A stretch of DNA of 64,000 nt. Origin: Hahellaceae bacterium (GTDB taxonomy: Bacteria > Pseudomonadota > Gammaproteobacteria > Pseudomonadales > Oleiphilaceae). The DNA lies in NCBI GenBank assembly GCA_024234575.1, contig JACKOB010000005.1, positions 496,001 to 560,000 on the forward strand. Reading direction: 5' to 3'. Position numbers and translations under genes: made by a program. Numbering within the stretch: the stretch's first letter is position 1; each line of letters begins with the position of its first letter. The notes below the pieces were generated by a model. That model had not been told where the DNA came from and did not search any database. It worked only from the letters and a program-made list of their open reading frames with translations. Shown here piece after piece: positions 38,305 to 48,800 of this stretch.

Positions 38305-39715
38305 CGCTTTCTGGACTGGCGGCTTTTAAGTGGTTAGCAATCAGTTTGTAGGCATCAAGATCAAAACTCAGCTCACCGGTTTGCATACGCCGCTGAAAGT
38401 CACTTTCATCAAACGCTTCAACAGGTTGGCCATCATGCGCCGTGCCATAGTGCACCCATTGATAAATCAACTGGTAATCAACCTGCTGGGGGAAATCATT
38501 GGTTTCTTTCAGGGCAACGGCGCCAGCAAATGGCCAGGGCTTTAACTTCAACTTGTGAAAGGCAATCTGCATACGCAAGTTGTAGCGCGTGACATCTTCT
38601 TTGCCAACGCAGGCACCAGCACACTTGTCAATCTTGTGCTTATAACAGGCGGCATCACTTTTCTTATCCAAACCGAGCAGCCGGGCGCAGAGTTCGTTTT
38701 TTACAATGATGCCTTGCAACGCTTGCTGCGCAATGGCCTTAGAGCGGAACAACCCATACAAACCCGCCGGGTCAGCAACATTGTCAACGGACTCGATAGT
38801 TACCGCCAAATAGCCCTGCTCGTTAGGTTTTAACACTAAAGTCAGAATTTTTTGCACAGCCCGCGAACGTTTATTGTGCAAGGGCTTTAACTGCTTTATT
38901 TGCTGCGACTCAAGCAGCAACGCCCCCAGTTCACCGGCGGTGAGTGTCCAGTCTATTCGACGTAAGCTTTCTGACAGCATCAGCCCTTTGGTCGATTTGT
39001 GGTCAGAACTAAAATGCGCCATCACCCGCTGATAGATGTTTTTCGCCTTACCAACATACAGCAACACATCGTTTTCACCGTAAAACCGGTACACGCCAGA
39101 TGATTGAGGAATTTCATGCACCAGATCAGGGGACAGTGCCGATGGCAGGCTGGGGCGTTGCAAATTTTTAGCCACAACCTGGGCGACAGTCTCTGCGCCT
39201 TTGTCTGCCACCGCGTGCAGGTAAAACGCCAGCATCGAATCGACATCCCCCATGGCTCGATGCCTGGGGCCACAGGATAGTTGATGTCGCTCGATCAGCG
39301 CATCCATATTGTGTTTGTTAAACTGAGGATAAAGTTGCCGGGACAGTTTTACGGTACACAGAACTTTGGCACTAAAATTAATGCGCTGCCGACGAAACTC
39401 GCTTTTGACAAAGCTATAATCGAAGCGCGCACTATGAGCAACAAAAATACCGCCTTCGAGCTTGCTTAAAAATGTTTCGGCAATATCAGCAAATAATGGT
39501 GCATCCTGCACCATTTCATTGGTTATGCCGGTGTACCGCTCTATAAAAGGGGGTATGGTTCGCTCTGGATTTATCAAAGTTTCCCAAGTGTCTGTTACCT
39601 GCCCATCTACCACCACTTTTAGACCAATTTCAATAATTCGATCCCCCGGCGGTTTCCCCCCGGTAGTTTCCAGATCTATAAAGACAAAGGTTTGTCCCGC
39701 CACCAGATCAGTCAT
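38267..39715 (-). CDS. DEDDh 3'-5' exonuclease fused to GIY-YIG (UvrC-N-like) nuclease
   Basis: A 482-residue two-domain nuclease. The N-terminal part (about 1-175) is a DnaQ-type exonuclease with FIDLETTGG (Asp-Glu), FVAHSARFDYSF and HRAMGDVDSM (His...Asp). The C-terminal part starts IPQSSGVYRFYGENDVLLYVGKAKN (about 205-230), a GIY-YIG catalytic domain as in UvrC and Cho, with an arginine-rich helix (about 235-260) and Glu (GALLLESQQIK). The fusion is a known bacterial family related to Cho/DNA polymerase III epsilon and probably acts in DNA repair. Confidence 0.87.
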   Translation of the reverse strand: MTDLVAGQTFVFIDLETTGGKPPGDRIIEIGLKVVVDGQVTDTWETLINPERTIPPFIERYTGITNEMVQDAPLFADIAETFLSKLEGGIFVAHSARFDYSFVKSEFRRQRINFSAKVLCTVKLSRQLYPQFNKHNMDALIERHQLSCGPRHRAMGDVDSMLAFYLHAVADKGAETVAQVVAKNLQRPSLPSALSPDLVHEIPQSSGVYRFYGENDVLLYVGKAKNIYQRVMAHFSSDHKSTKGLMLSESLRRIDWTLTAGELGALLLESQQIKQLKPLHNKRSRAVQKILTLVLKPNEQGYLAVTIESVDNVADPAGLYGLFRSKAIAQQALQGIIVKNELCARLLGLDKKSDAACYKHKIDKCAGACVGKEDVTRYNLRMQIAFHKLKLKPWPFAGAVALKETNDFPQQVDYQLIYQWVHYGTAHDGQPVEAFDESDFQRRMQTGELSFDLDAYKLIANHLKAASPESVIELPFASHPVC

Positions 39716-39805
39716 CCTTGATTCTCCGATAAATTACAGGCGTTGGCCGGCGCTCCTGATTAACAGGGCATTCGCGCTGGCGTATTTCCCCTAAAAAACG
39801 ATGCA

Positions 39806-40243
39806 TTAGTTTTCTTCGGGTTTGTTCTCTTCGTAAAATTTACTCCAGCAATCTTTATCCTGGCCACACTTTTGTCTGCCATCTTTCATACGCATGCTGT
39901 ATTGCTCGCGCAGTTTGTCACGGCAGGCTTCGTCATCACCACAATGTGCGGCAATTCGCTCTTCACGCTTGGCGCGGCGTTCCATATATTTTGCATGCAG
40001 TCCCTGACGACAGGCCTGATCATCACCACACTGGCTGTTGACGTATTCGTTATAACTTGCCATGCGCTCTTCATACTGGGCACGTTTGCTATCGGCACAG
40101 GCGGTATCATCGCCACAGAGTTTTTTCACATACATTTCGATATGCGGATTGCCCGATGCGTTGGTTGTATCGCTCTGCGCATTGACATAAGTCGCTGTCG
40201 ACGCGATCGCCAACGACAGCACCAATAAAGACTTTTTAAACAT
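39806..40243 (-). CDS. Periplasmic protein with four CGDD cysteine repeats
   Basis: A 145-residue protein with a signal peptide (MFKKSLLVLSLAIASTATYVNA, cut at about 22) and four tandem ~37-residue repeats, each carrying CG(D/Q)DxxC: CGDDTAC, CGDDQAC, CGDDEAC and CGQDKDC. The linkers are rich in Arg, Glu, Tyr and Met (KRAQYEERM, AKYMERR, EQYSMRM). The cysteine pairs spaced by five residues suggest disulfides or metal binding in the periplasm. I know no family of this name. A start upstream at 40354 would add an unlikely N-terminus. Confidence 0.7.
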   Translation of the reverse strand: MFKKSLLVLSLAIASTATYVNAQSDTTNASGNPHIEMYVKKLCGDDTACADSKRAQYEERMASYNEYVNSQCGDDQACRQGLHAKYMERRAKREERIAAHCGDDEACRDKLREQYSMRMKDGRQKCGQDKDCWSKFYEENKPEEN

Positions 40244-40414
40244 ATTCACTCGATTTACTCCCTCTCTTATCGTTATTAGACACTTATCAAAAGTGCATGG
40301 CATTCTATAAAAACCTGACAAATTAAGCACGCAGACTCTGATTTTCTGAATCATTAAGCAGTCTTCATCAATAGAACAGTAGGCGGAATTGACGTACAGT
40401 GAATGGCTGCATGA

Positions 40415-41209
40415 TTAGCTCGCTTCAAACTCAATGACATAACGGCCAAAATCGCCACAGCGGATAGTAATCTGCTCTGCCATAGGCAGCTTTAGCAGCC
40501 CTGCATAAGATCCAGTTATAATCTGCTGACCTTGCCGTAAGCCAATACCCTGCTCGGACAAAAAGTTAACAAGCCAGTACAGACCAGCACGGGGGTTGGT
40601 ATTTGGATGGCGGCCAGCAATCACATCAGCAAGCCCTTTCTCACTGGTCAGATGCAGATCAAAACAGCTTAAATCAGCCGCTACAGTGTCAATAACTTCT
40701 GGCCCCAGCCAAAGCCCCTGGTTGACCAAACCATCGGCAAGTGCATCAAAAAAGCTGGCCTGTGCCGGGTCGTCATAACGGCTTTGTATTAATTCTAGAG
40801 CCAGTCTCGTTTTTCCCACCGCCGCATCAATTTCTGCTTGGGTGTAGGGTGTTTCTCTAGGGGGTAAGTTCTTTGACAACTCGAACGCCAACTCTGGCTC
40901 GACGCGGGCCAGCCCGTCGCGATCCGGATGTAAAAAGCAAACAGAGGCAGCGGTCGCGTCCCGTTGCGATTGTACCGTGCTGCGATAAATTGCACCGATA
41001 ACCGTTTTTTCTGCCACAGGTAATGCACACTTCCATCCCGCCACGGCCTCTGCTGTCTCACCCGCAAACAACTTGCCAACCGCTTGCTGCAAAGCAAATG
41101 CCTGCTCAAAATTTCCCGGCCGCAATGTTTCAGGTAACAAGGGCCCGGTGCGGCCTTCACTGCGTCGACCGGCCAACTCAACGGCGGCCACAGATAAATT
41201 CTTATTCAC
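40415..41209 (-). CDS. 2-keto-4-pentenoate hydratase/FAH-family protein
   Basis: A 264-residue protein of the fumarylacetoacetate hydrolase fold close to MhpD-type 2-keto-4-pentenoate hydratases. It shows GWKCALPVAEKTVIGAI, VEPELAFELSKNLPP (metal-binding Glu pair), ALELIQSRYDD and NPRAGLYWLVNFLSEQGIGLRQGQQIITGSY, the latter being typical of this family. It would hydrate 2-hydroxypentadienoate in meta-cleavage of aromatics, but no pathway partners are nearby, so the substrate is not certain. Confidence 0.82.
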   Translation of the reverse strand: MNKNLSVAAVELAGRRSEGRTGPLLPETLRPGNFEQAFALQQAVGKLFAGETAEAVAGWKCALPVAEKTVIGAIYRSTVQSQRDATAASVCFLHPDRDGLARVEPELAFELSKNLPPRETPYTQAEIDAAVGKTRLALELIQSRYDDPAQASFFDALADGLVNQGLWLGPEVIDTVAADLSCFDLHLTSEKGLADVIAGRHPNTNPRAGLYWLVNFLSEQGIGLRQGQQIITGSYAGLLKLPMAEQITIRCGDFGRYVIEFEAS

Positions 41210-41236
41210 AATATTTACAGCCTGTTGAACCTTTCG

Positions 41237-41470
41237 CTAGTAACATGAGTTCGGTGCATCATCAGCATTTACCTCACCATAAACCTCTTCAGGATCAACA
41301 TCATTTAACAACAACATTTCTCTGACGATTTCTATATGCTCCAGAACCTTTTGGTAGTTATCACCATATTCATACTTGTTAACCTCGATGGCTTTTGGCA
41401 TGTAACTAAACGCTATTTTAAGCGCCATCAATGCTTCTTCACTGAGTTTTTCGGTCATTGACTGTTTCAT
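41237..41470 (-). CDS. Small hypothetical protein
   Basis: A 77-residue acidic, helical protein of unknown family. Start MKQSMTEKLSEEALMALK. ACAGG lies right at the ATG, so the second Met (41458) could also start it. An IS1380 element begins 23 bases upstream, so its native promoter may be separated from it. It follows the hydratase in the convergent orientation described above and may share its transcript. Confidence 0.55.
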   Translation of the reverse strand: MKQSMTEKLSEEALMALKIAFSYMPKAIEVNKYEYGDNYQKVLEHIEIVREMLLLNDVDPEEVYGEVNADDAPNSCY

Positions 41471-41487
41471 CCTGTGGTAAGGTTGAA

Positions 41488-41492
41488 TTATA
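41488..41492. repeat. Left target-site duplication of the IS1380 element
   Basis: TTATA here is repeated exactly at 43139-43143. Confidence 0.85.
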
Positions 41493-43138
41493 CCTGAATC
41501 AGTGACGAGTATTGCTTAAGATTACAGATCGGAGCAGTCACTGTTTTATCGCTCTTTAACAATCGATTTTATTCGTACTGATGTGCGCTTGCATTGCAGG
41601 CTACTGATTTTTGCCTATTAAAGGATTTTTCTCTGGTTAAAATTCAAACAATTTTGACCGATTTGGCATGCTGAGGCCTGGCTACTAGCCATGCAAGGAA
41701 TGTTTGGTATATCGAGTATGTCAGGTAATGTGATACACGCGATTGAATGCGCTAAAGCCTGGACAATGAGAGCCAAACTTAAGTGTCAGCTGTCTACCGC
41801 TCTTCACGAGTCGGCAGGCCAGATACATCAACTCTTGCATAACGGTTTTCAATCGGCGACGTTTCGCTGAGTGCCGCACAGGTGAGTCAGATTGCATTAA
41901 GCCGCGTAAACCGATCCAGCGTAAGATGTTATAAGCCATGACGGCAAAGCCCATGACCAGATCGTTGGTCGCGAACTTCCCAGATGGCAGGCGCTCTAGA
42001 TCCAAGTCAGTCTTGAACTCGCTATGGAACTGTTCACACAGCGCATGCCCTTTGTAGAGTTTAATCACCGTGGCGTCATCTGCCACATCTGAAGACAATG
42101 AGGTCAACCAGCCATCTAAGCTGATTTCAGGCTCCAAGAACAACTGACCTTTGGCATCAGAGTGTCTCACCGTAACTTTGACCACTCGACGCGTATTGGC
42201 CGCATCATCCAGCTGTTGAGAGAACACGGCTTCCATTTTACCGGGTCGTGGATGATGCCACTTCGCATGTGCACAGGCTTCATCGTACCATTGCCAGACA
42301 TCCTGCTTTCGTGGGTTCCATTTAATCAGGAAGTCGACGTTTTGGTTGTTCAGAAAAACACGGTTTTCAAGCGCATCATGTGCACTATCCAGTCGGATCA
42401 GTAATGACTGATCGGTCAGCTGACGTGCTCTTGGAATCACGCGTTGAAGTACATTGATAAACTCAGCATTAGCATGCTGGCTGCCAGGGCGTAACTCACA
42501 ACCTAAGCACCACCCTTGCTGACCCAAATAGGCAGCAATCGGCGCATAGCCATCATGCCCTTTGTAAGTGTAGGAAACACCTTCCTTTTTAGTGTCACTG
42601 TTATCCATGGGGAACACGTCCATATCCAAGGGAATATGCCCTGTTGAGAGCTCTGTTAGTGGAATGGATGCATTCTGTAAAAACTCAACACTGGCCGAAC
42701 TTAACAGTGGTAGTAAATTAACGGCATCTTCATCAAAGCGCTGACGTAATCGCGCGGATGAGGGTGATTGTTTGATACCCATGGCGGCCTTGAAGTAGGG
42801 ATCATGTCTGGCTTGTTCGACGGCTTCAAAGTCACTTTTGCCCAAGCAAACGAGTCCTACATACGTACGAATAAGATCGATATTAGCGATACCATGGCGT
42901 TTAGCGACATCACGAGAAGTCTTATGAAGTGATGTCATTTGGTTGATGCAATGACCAATGAGAGCAAGACCACCATGAGGTGTGATCACTTCGGTTTTAG
43001 ACTGAACAAGCTTGAACTTACGCATGGTAGTAACATCACTGATTGGGTGAATGGACAGTGATGACTATTTTAACGTTGGAAGCCTTGCTATTGCAGGGTT
43101 TTGAACACATTTATTGAATCTGAAGTCACGGATTCAGG
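41493..43138 (-). mobile_element. IS1380-family insertion sequence
   Basis: The ends are CCTGAATCAGTGAC on the left (41493) and its near-inverse GTCACGGATTCAGG on the right (43138), a 14-bp terminal inverted repeat with one mismatch. TTATA is duplicated on both sides (41488-41492 and 43139-43143), as expected for the 4-5 bp target duplication of IS1380. The roughly 1.65-kb size fits. The perfect target repeat and an intact transposase suggest a recent move. Confidence 0.95.
41721..43025 (-). CDS. IS1380-family transposase
   Basis: A 434-residue DDE transposase typical of IS1380 in length and motifs: PLDMDVFPMDNSDTKKEGVSY and LLIRLDSAHDALENR (catalytic Asp residues), then LYKGHALCEQFHSEFKTDLDLERLPSGKF (the IS1380 Glu block). 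The frame is complete. It is transcribed leftward within the element. Confidence 0.95.
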   Translation of the reverse strand: MRKFKLVQSKTEVITPHGGLALIGHCINQMTSLHKTSRDVAKRHGIANIDLIRTYVGLVCLGKSDFEAVEQARHDPYFKAAMGIKQSPSSARLRQRFDEDAVNLLPLLSSASVEFLQNASIPLTELSTGHIPLDMDVFPMDNSDTKKEGVSYTYKGHDGYAPIAAYLGQQGWCLGCELRPGSQHANAEFINVLQRVIPRARQLTDQSLLIRLDSAHDALENRVFLNNQNVDFLIKWNPRKQDVWQWYDEACAHAKWHHPRPGKMEAVFSQQLDDAANTRRVVKVTVRHSDAKGQLFLEPEISLDGWLTSLSSDVADDATVIKLYKGHALCEQFHSEFKTDLDLERLPSGKFATNDLVMGFAVMAYNILRWIGLRGLMQSDSPVRHSAKRRRLKTVMQELMYLACRLVKSGRQLTLKFGSHCPGFSAFNRVYHIT

Positions 43139-43312
43139 TTATAAAAAGAAGTAACGATCACTTAACATCGTCACCAGACTATTATCGTTGTGACTTATAC
43201 TTGCATTTCTCTGCCGAAAATAAAATGGCCACAAATTTATCTGTTTGCTATTGTGTCTTCATAACGCCTACATTTTAGACAACTCAACATACTGCCAGAG
43301 GCCCCTAACGCA

Positions 43313-44092
43313 ATGATTGCAGGAACCAGGTTTTCAGCTTTTACTTTCCTGCTTCTTTTGTTTTTAAGCGCGCCAGTCAGAGCCGAAACTACCGTCAGGT
43401 TCGCCACCGACCCTTGGCCTCCATTTTTCCTCGATAACAATCACGCAGAAATTAATCAAGGCGCAGGCATTACCATCGTGCAAGAGATTTTCGCACGAAT
43501 ACCTGGCGCTAAAGCGCGCTTTCCTGAAGTGCCCTGGAGTCGTGCTTTGCACGAAGTGGAAAAAGGCGAGAAGGATGGCATCGCATTGCTGTTAAAAACA
43601 GAAGATCGAGAAAGGTTTTTAATGTTCAGTGATCCGGTCATTGAAGTACCTGCATTGTTCTACTCGCGGACCGAAAGCTACCCCGAAGGCATCCAGTGGC
43701 AAGAGTTTGCTGACCTGAAAGGCAAGAAAATTGGCGTTGTCCGGGGCTACTCCTATGGCAGCGCGTTTGACAATGCCGTGCATTCCGGAGAATTGAATAT
43801 CATCGAAGCCACATCATCAGAACTGCTAATGCGCATGCTGGTGTTTGGTCGCGTCGACCTGATTCCTGAAAACGTCGTCGTGGCAGCGTCGATTGTTAGA
43901 AGTAATGGCTGGCAAGACAAGGTAAAAAAACACGAACCGCCATTAGACCTCGATGTTTTATATATCGCGATCTCTCGTAAGTCTGTCGCCACCTCTTTGA
44001 TGCCACAGATAAACGCCGCGATTAAGACCCTGCGGGAAAACGGCCGTATAAAAGCGATTGGCAACGAAATTGGCGTTCCGAGCCTTCCTTAA
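43313..44092 (+). CDS. Periplasmic solute-binding protein (SBP_bac_3)
   Basis: A 259-residue protein with a signal peptide (FTFLLLLFLSAPVRA, cut at about 24) and a family-3 solute-binding domain beginning VRFATDPWPPFFLDNN and including GKKIGVVRGYSYGSAFD. It is an orphan, with no ABC transporter genes nearby, and may feed a signalling protein or a distant transporter. The IS1380 element lies about 175 bases upstream and may have displaced its promoter. Confidence 0.82.
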   Translation: MIAGTRFSAFTFLLLLFLSAPVRAETTVRFATDPWPPFFLDNNHAEINQGAGITIVQEIFARIPGAKARFPEVPWSRALHEVEKGEKDGIALLLKTEDRERFLMFSDPVIEVPALFYSRTESYPEGIQWQEFADLKGKKIGVVRGYSYGSAFDNAVHSGELNIIEATSSELLMRMLVFGRVDLIPENVVVAASIVRSNGWQDKVKKHEPPLDLDVLYIAISRKSVATSLMPQINAAIKTLRENGRIKAIGNEIGVPSLP

Positions 44093-44175
44093 AGAAAGAT
44101 ATCTTGCACTTAAAAATCGAGAAGTTCGCTTAATCTGTACCCTGTTTAATTATTTCAACTACGTCGGAAATCATC

Positions 44176-44466
44176 ATGACCAAACAAGCAAAAACTGCCG
44201 CTGCTCGCCATATTCTGGTTAAGACCAAAGAAGAGGCTGAGAAAATAAAGCTTCTATTAAGTAAAGGTGAAGATTTTGCCAAATTAGCGAAAAAACACTC
44301 TACCTGCCCATCAGGTAAAAAAGGCGGCGATCTCGGTGAGTTCAGCCGGGGTGATATGGTTAAAGCCTTTGACGATGTGGTATTTAAAGAAGAAGTTCTG
44401 AAGGTACATGGCCCCGTAAAAACACGATTTGGCTTTCACCTGATACAAACGATCTACCGTAACTGA
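44176..44466 (+). CDS. Parvulin-type peptidyl-prolyl isomerase
   Basis: A 96-residue single-domain parvulin: AARHILVKTKEEAEKIKLLL, EDFAKLAKKHSTCPSGKKGGDLGEF and RFGFHLIQTIYR. These match the PpiC core, including the His blocks and the Cys in STCPS. It has no signal peptide, so it is cytosolic and should speed prolyl isomerisation of proteins there. It stands alone and converges on the response-regulator operon. Confidence 0.92.
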   Translation: MTKQAKTAAARHILVKTKEEAEKIKLLLSKGEDFAKLAKKHSTCPSGKKGGDLGEFSRGDMVKAFDDVVFKEEVLKVHGPVKTRFGFHLIQTIYRN

Positions 44467-44518
44467 ACGTATGTGGCCTGAGGATGATCAAGTCCGTTGC
44501 GAGTCTAAACATTCGTTA

Positions 44519-45892
44519 TTAGCCAATTGCTTTCACACTCTCAGCAAGCGCTGAACTAACGTTGCTGACAATTTCTATAAGTGTATCGCCTGAAAGGGAT
44601 GGATAATTCTCAGCATGCTTACTGACCAAGGCAAGGATTGCTTCGGTCGCATTATCCGTATCGACAAGCCTGTCTAATTCGCTAACAACATCGATGGCTA
44701 AATTAGCCATTAACAATTCTTCTGACCGACGGTTATCCGGTAAGGCACCACCATGATAACGCGCAACTTTCTGGTACTCGTCTGGCAACGACCACTGTTG
44801 CAACAGCATTGAACCAAGCAAGCCTTCGTACTGGTTGATGATAGGGGTCATCGCCGGCCAGCTGACTTCGCCGGTATAGATTTTTTTTGTTTCAATATGC
44901 TCGAATATGCGCAACATTGCCATTTTGCCAACATCATGCATCAGCCCAAGGGTAAACGGGTCTACATTTATTTTGGGGTGCAAAACCGATGCGATGTTTT
45001 CACAGGTGAAGGCACAGGCCAGTGAGTTACGCCATACATTCGTTGAATAAGTTTGATATTTTGCCGGCATATTTGTGCACATTTCTTTGGTACTGATGGC
45101 ACACACCTGCTCCATGGTTTCTCGCAACCCCAGGCGGCCTATTGCTTCACTAAGACTCTTGTTTGGGACAACGCCCCGATAGCGGGAAGTGTTAGAAATA
45201 CGAATAAGCGAGCCGGTAAGTGCGCTATGATTTTTTAACAAATCAGAAACCGTGGCAAGGTCTGCCCCCTCATCGACCAGGGTTTTTAGCTTTAAATACA
45301 GGTCTGGCTGGCCAGGTAAAGTAAACTGACCGCCTTTGATTTCTTTGATCTTACCAATAATCGTATTTTTTAGTGACGTTTCCGCGGGTCTGGCAGTTTG
45401 CGCTGCTGGTGTCGAGGCCTCTGGTTTAGTTTTGGGTGCGGGCTCAGAAGAGATGTCTGTGTGATCATCCTGGTCATCCATCACTTCAAGGCCAGCAACC
45501 CAGCCAAGTTCGGCAAGTTTGTTGTAAATCCGATCTTCGTTAAACGGCTTAACCAAGTATCCGTTACAACCGTTCTTTAATGATTTTTGCACACTTTCCC
45601 GGTCGCTATGGGAGGTAATCATAATAATTTTGGCACGCTTACCCTTACCGGCAAACGACTGCTCGAACTGTCTGAGACGCACAAGGACATCTGTTCCTTT
45701 CACATCGGGCAAGCCAATATCCAGTGCCACCAGGTCAAATGGTGTATTAGCATTGAAGTTTCTGACAAAGTAGCCAACCGCTTCATTGCCACTGGTGGCA
45801 GTCTCGCACTCCCCCAATTCCGAAAGGATGATTTTGAGTTTCTGTAGACTGACCGGGTCGTCGTCTACCACCAGAAACCGAGAATTACGCAC
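44519..45892 (-). CDS. Response regulator with HDOD output domain
   Basis: A 457-residue protein with an N-terminal receiver (about 1-130; VVDDDPVSLQ, phospho-Asp in LVALDIGLPDVKG, Lys in NGYLVKPF), an acidic/Ala-rich linker (about 138-175) and an HDOD domain (about 190-400; VDPFTLGLMHDVGKMAML). HDOD proteins act in signalling and cell-cycle control, often with unclear chemistry. The first start overlaps the hybrid kinase stop by eight bases, so the kinase at 45885-48986 is the natural phosphate donor. Confidence 0.9.
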   Translation of the reverse strand: MRNSRFLVVDDDPVSLQKLKIILSELGECETATSGNEAVGYFVRNFNANTPFDLVALDIGLPDVKGTDVLVRLRQFEQSFAGKGKRAKIIMITSHSDRESVQKSLKNGCNGYLVKPFNEDRIYNKLAELGWVAGLEVMDDQDDHTDISSEPAPKTKPEASTPAAQTARPAETSLKNTIIGKIKEIKGGQFTLPGQPDLYLKLKTLVDEGADLATVSDLLKNHSALTGSLIRISNTSRYRGVVPNKSLSEAIGRLGLRETMEQVCAISTKEMCTNMPAKYQTYSTNVWRNSLACAFTCENIASVLHPKINVDPFTLGLMHDVGKMAMLRIFEHIETKKIYTGEVSWPAMTPIINQYEGLLGSMLLQQWSLPDEYQKVARYHGGALPDNRRSEELLMANLAIDVVSELDRLVDTDNATEAILALVSKHAENYPSLSGDTLIEIVSNVSSALAESVKAIG

Positions 45893-48800
45893 TGATATTT
45901 AACTCCTTTATTACTGCCTTAAGTGCCTGCAATTGTTGTTCGAACTCATCAACCAAACCCAACACCGTTAGTTTATCTTTATTCTTTGCGGCTTTTTCCA
46001 GCTCGTTTGCTACCAATGCCAGTGGGTAGACAGTAAGGTTGGCAGCCCCCCCTTTGATCCGATGAGACTCTGCACATAGACAGGCAAAATCATCGGTGCT
46101 AACCGCTAACCGCAGTTGTTGCAGCTGTTGATCACAGAGATTCACAAACGAAACGATAGTCTCTTCAACGACTTGCCGCTCTCCTCTAAACTCTTTAATG
46201 GCTTGCTGAAAATCAAATGGCAGATATTTTGTCTTATCATCAGTATAGCTAAATTCCGGCGATTCGTTAGGCGGCGTGATTGACGGATCGCTCGCCAAAG
46301 AATCCTGTAATCGCGGCGTCGATTTAGCCGTGCCAGATGCCTCACTGCCAAGCCATTTTCTAACACACAGCAGCAGCGTTTCCCGCTTGAAAGGCTTAGA
46401 AATAAAATCGTCAAAATCTGCAGCCACACACTTCTGCTGATACTCTTGCATGGTGTGCGCACTCATCGCCACAATGGGGGTGCGTGTCGACTCAGAACGA
46501 TGCTTTTCGATATCACGGATTGCCTTAGTGGCATCGTAGCCGTTCATTTCCGGCATTTGTAAGTCCATGAGGATAATGTCGTATTTTATTCTCTTACAGG
46601 CCGCAACGGCTTCTTGCCCATTCTCGGCGAGATCAACTAACAACCCAGCAGACTGCAAGTGAGCCATCGCCACCTGCTGGTTGGTTGGATAGTCTTCTGC
46701 CAGCAAAACCCGGCCATGCAAGGGGGCTTTACCGGGTATTGCAGGGCTTTTACCATCACTTTGCTTCTTAAGGGTCAGCGACTTTCCGGTTATTAGTTTG
46801 CAAAGATGGTCAATCAGAAACCCCCAGCGCAAGGGCTTAATCAGAAGCCCTTGTACCTGGGGAGCAGATAAAATCGTGTAATCTAGCGTGCCAGCCTGCC
46901 CGACTTTAGACAGAATTAAAATCGGAAGGTTTTCGATATCCGTTGTGGCACAGTCAGTAAGCAGTTTTTCGTCAACAATCAGCGCACTGAACGGCTGGTC
47001 ATCCAGAGCGGCCATCACGGCCATATCAACAACTTCCTCAGTTGAACCGGCAATTGCAGACTGGACGCCCATTGCTGCAAGATAGTCTTGTAGAATGGTG
47101 GCGCTGGTGCGGCTGTAGTCTGCGATGAGTACATTCACACCTGCTTTCGGACATTTCCAGGTGTCACCTGCCGTTCGCGACTCGCTTGCCAGTTCAAACT
47201 TTGCGGTAAACCAGAACAGACTGCCCGCCCCCAGCTTGCTTGTTAAGCCAATGTCGCCTTGCATAAGTTCAACCAGTTCTTTAGCAATGCTAGTACCCAA
47301 CCCACTACCGCCAAAACGTCGGCTCATCGAACTATCTGCCTGGGTAAAACGCTGAAAGATAGACGCTTGTTTATCTTCGGCGATACCAATGCCAGTATCC
47401 TGAATCTGGTAGCGTAAAATCACATTTTTCGCATCCTGTGACGCCACTATCAGCCGTAAATTAACTTCGCCGGATTCAGTAAACTTCACCGCGTTGTAAG
47501 CAAGATTAATCAGTACCTGTCGTAGCCTTCTGGCATCCCCCAAGACCCAAACCGGCACATCCGGCGCCACATAACAGGTGATATTGATATCTTTACCTTC
47601 TGTTCGCAAGGCAACATCGCAGGCGATATCTTCCAGGTGCTCCACACAACTAAACGGAGCAACCTCCAGCTCCATCTTACCTGCTTCGATTTTCGACAGA
47701 TCAAGCGTGTCATTAATGAAGCCAATAAGGGCATCCGCTTCTCGGAGAATAGTCGTGAAGATATTACGCAGGTTAATATCATGCGCTCGATCCCCCGCCA
47801 TTTGTGCCATACCGATAATACCGTTGAGAGGCGTGCGTATTTCATGACTGATATTGGCCAAAAATTCGGTTTTTGCTTCATTGGCCGCCAGTGCATTCTG
47901 CGTGGCGCTTTCTGCTTGCTTACGTGCTTCATTCAGCTCTTCTGTGCGCTGCTCAACCTTGCGCTGAATCTGCAGATTGGCCCGGTAAATACCAGCACTA
48001 TATAAAAAGAACCCGATGGTTGCCGTACAGAAGATAAAAGTTAAGGCCACGAAAACCGATATAAACACGATACGCGCGGCATAGTGCCCCTGCTGCATGA
48101 TATCTCTGTTTATTTCTGCCTCGATCATAATGGCAGGGTTATCTAACAAATCACTGACCAAACCATAAGCATTGATCAGTTTATCGCTCACCACCTCTCG
48201 GGCAATTCCCTCACTTTGTAAAACGCTCAGACGCTCTGATAGATTCGGCGGTTCAGTATCTGAGAAGCCAGATGTATTCTTCACGGGCACGGTTGAGGCG
48301 GTTTTCTGCTGCAAAGGGTAAACATTAAAATGCACCTTCGTTTGCTCTCTCAGTCCGTCAATTAATTGCTCTGTGAGAAAGCGCCCCATGATTAATCGGC
48401 CAGGAGAAGGCCCCTTACCAGCACTGGTGAGGATATTTAGTGAACAGATCAGCATCGGCCCCCGCTCTGTCAGCACTAACCCTGCAATATCATCCCCACT
48501 ATCTGGTCGCCACCAGCGATGGTTATCTTGCAAAAACTCTGCTGTAAACTCGGGCAGCGATATATTTTTTCCTTCCAGCGGAGAGAAAACCTCGCCCCAG
48601 ACAACGGAATCCTGATTGTCGACATAGTAGAGCAAGTGCACGCCACTCGCCCCGGACAGTGATTCCCAGGCTAAATTGGATTCAACGTACTCATTGTTCT
48701 TACCCTGCACAAACTGAAAGGTATCATCCCATTGCGCCCAATCTCCTGCCAGCATTTGCAAATGCTTTTGCTCACTCGCAATAGATTCCAATACCCGTTC

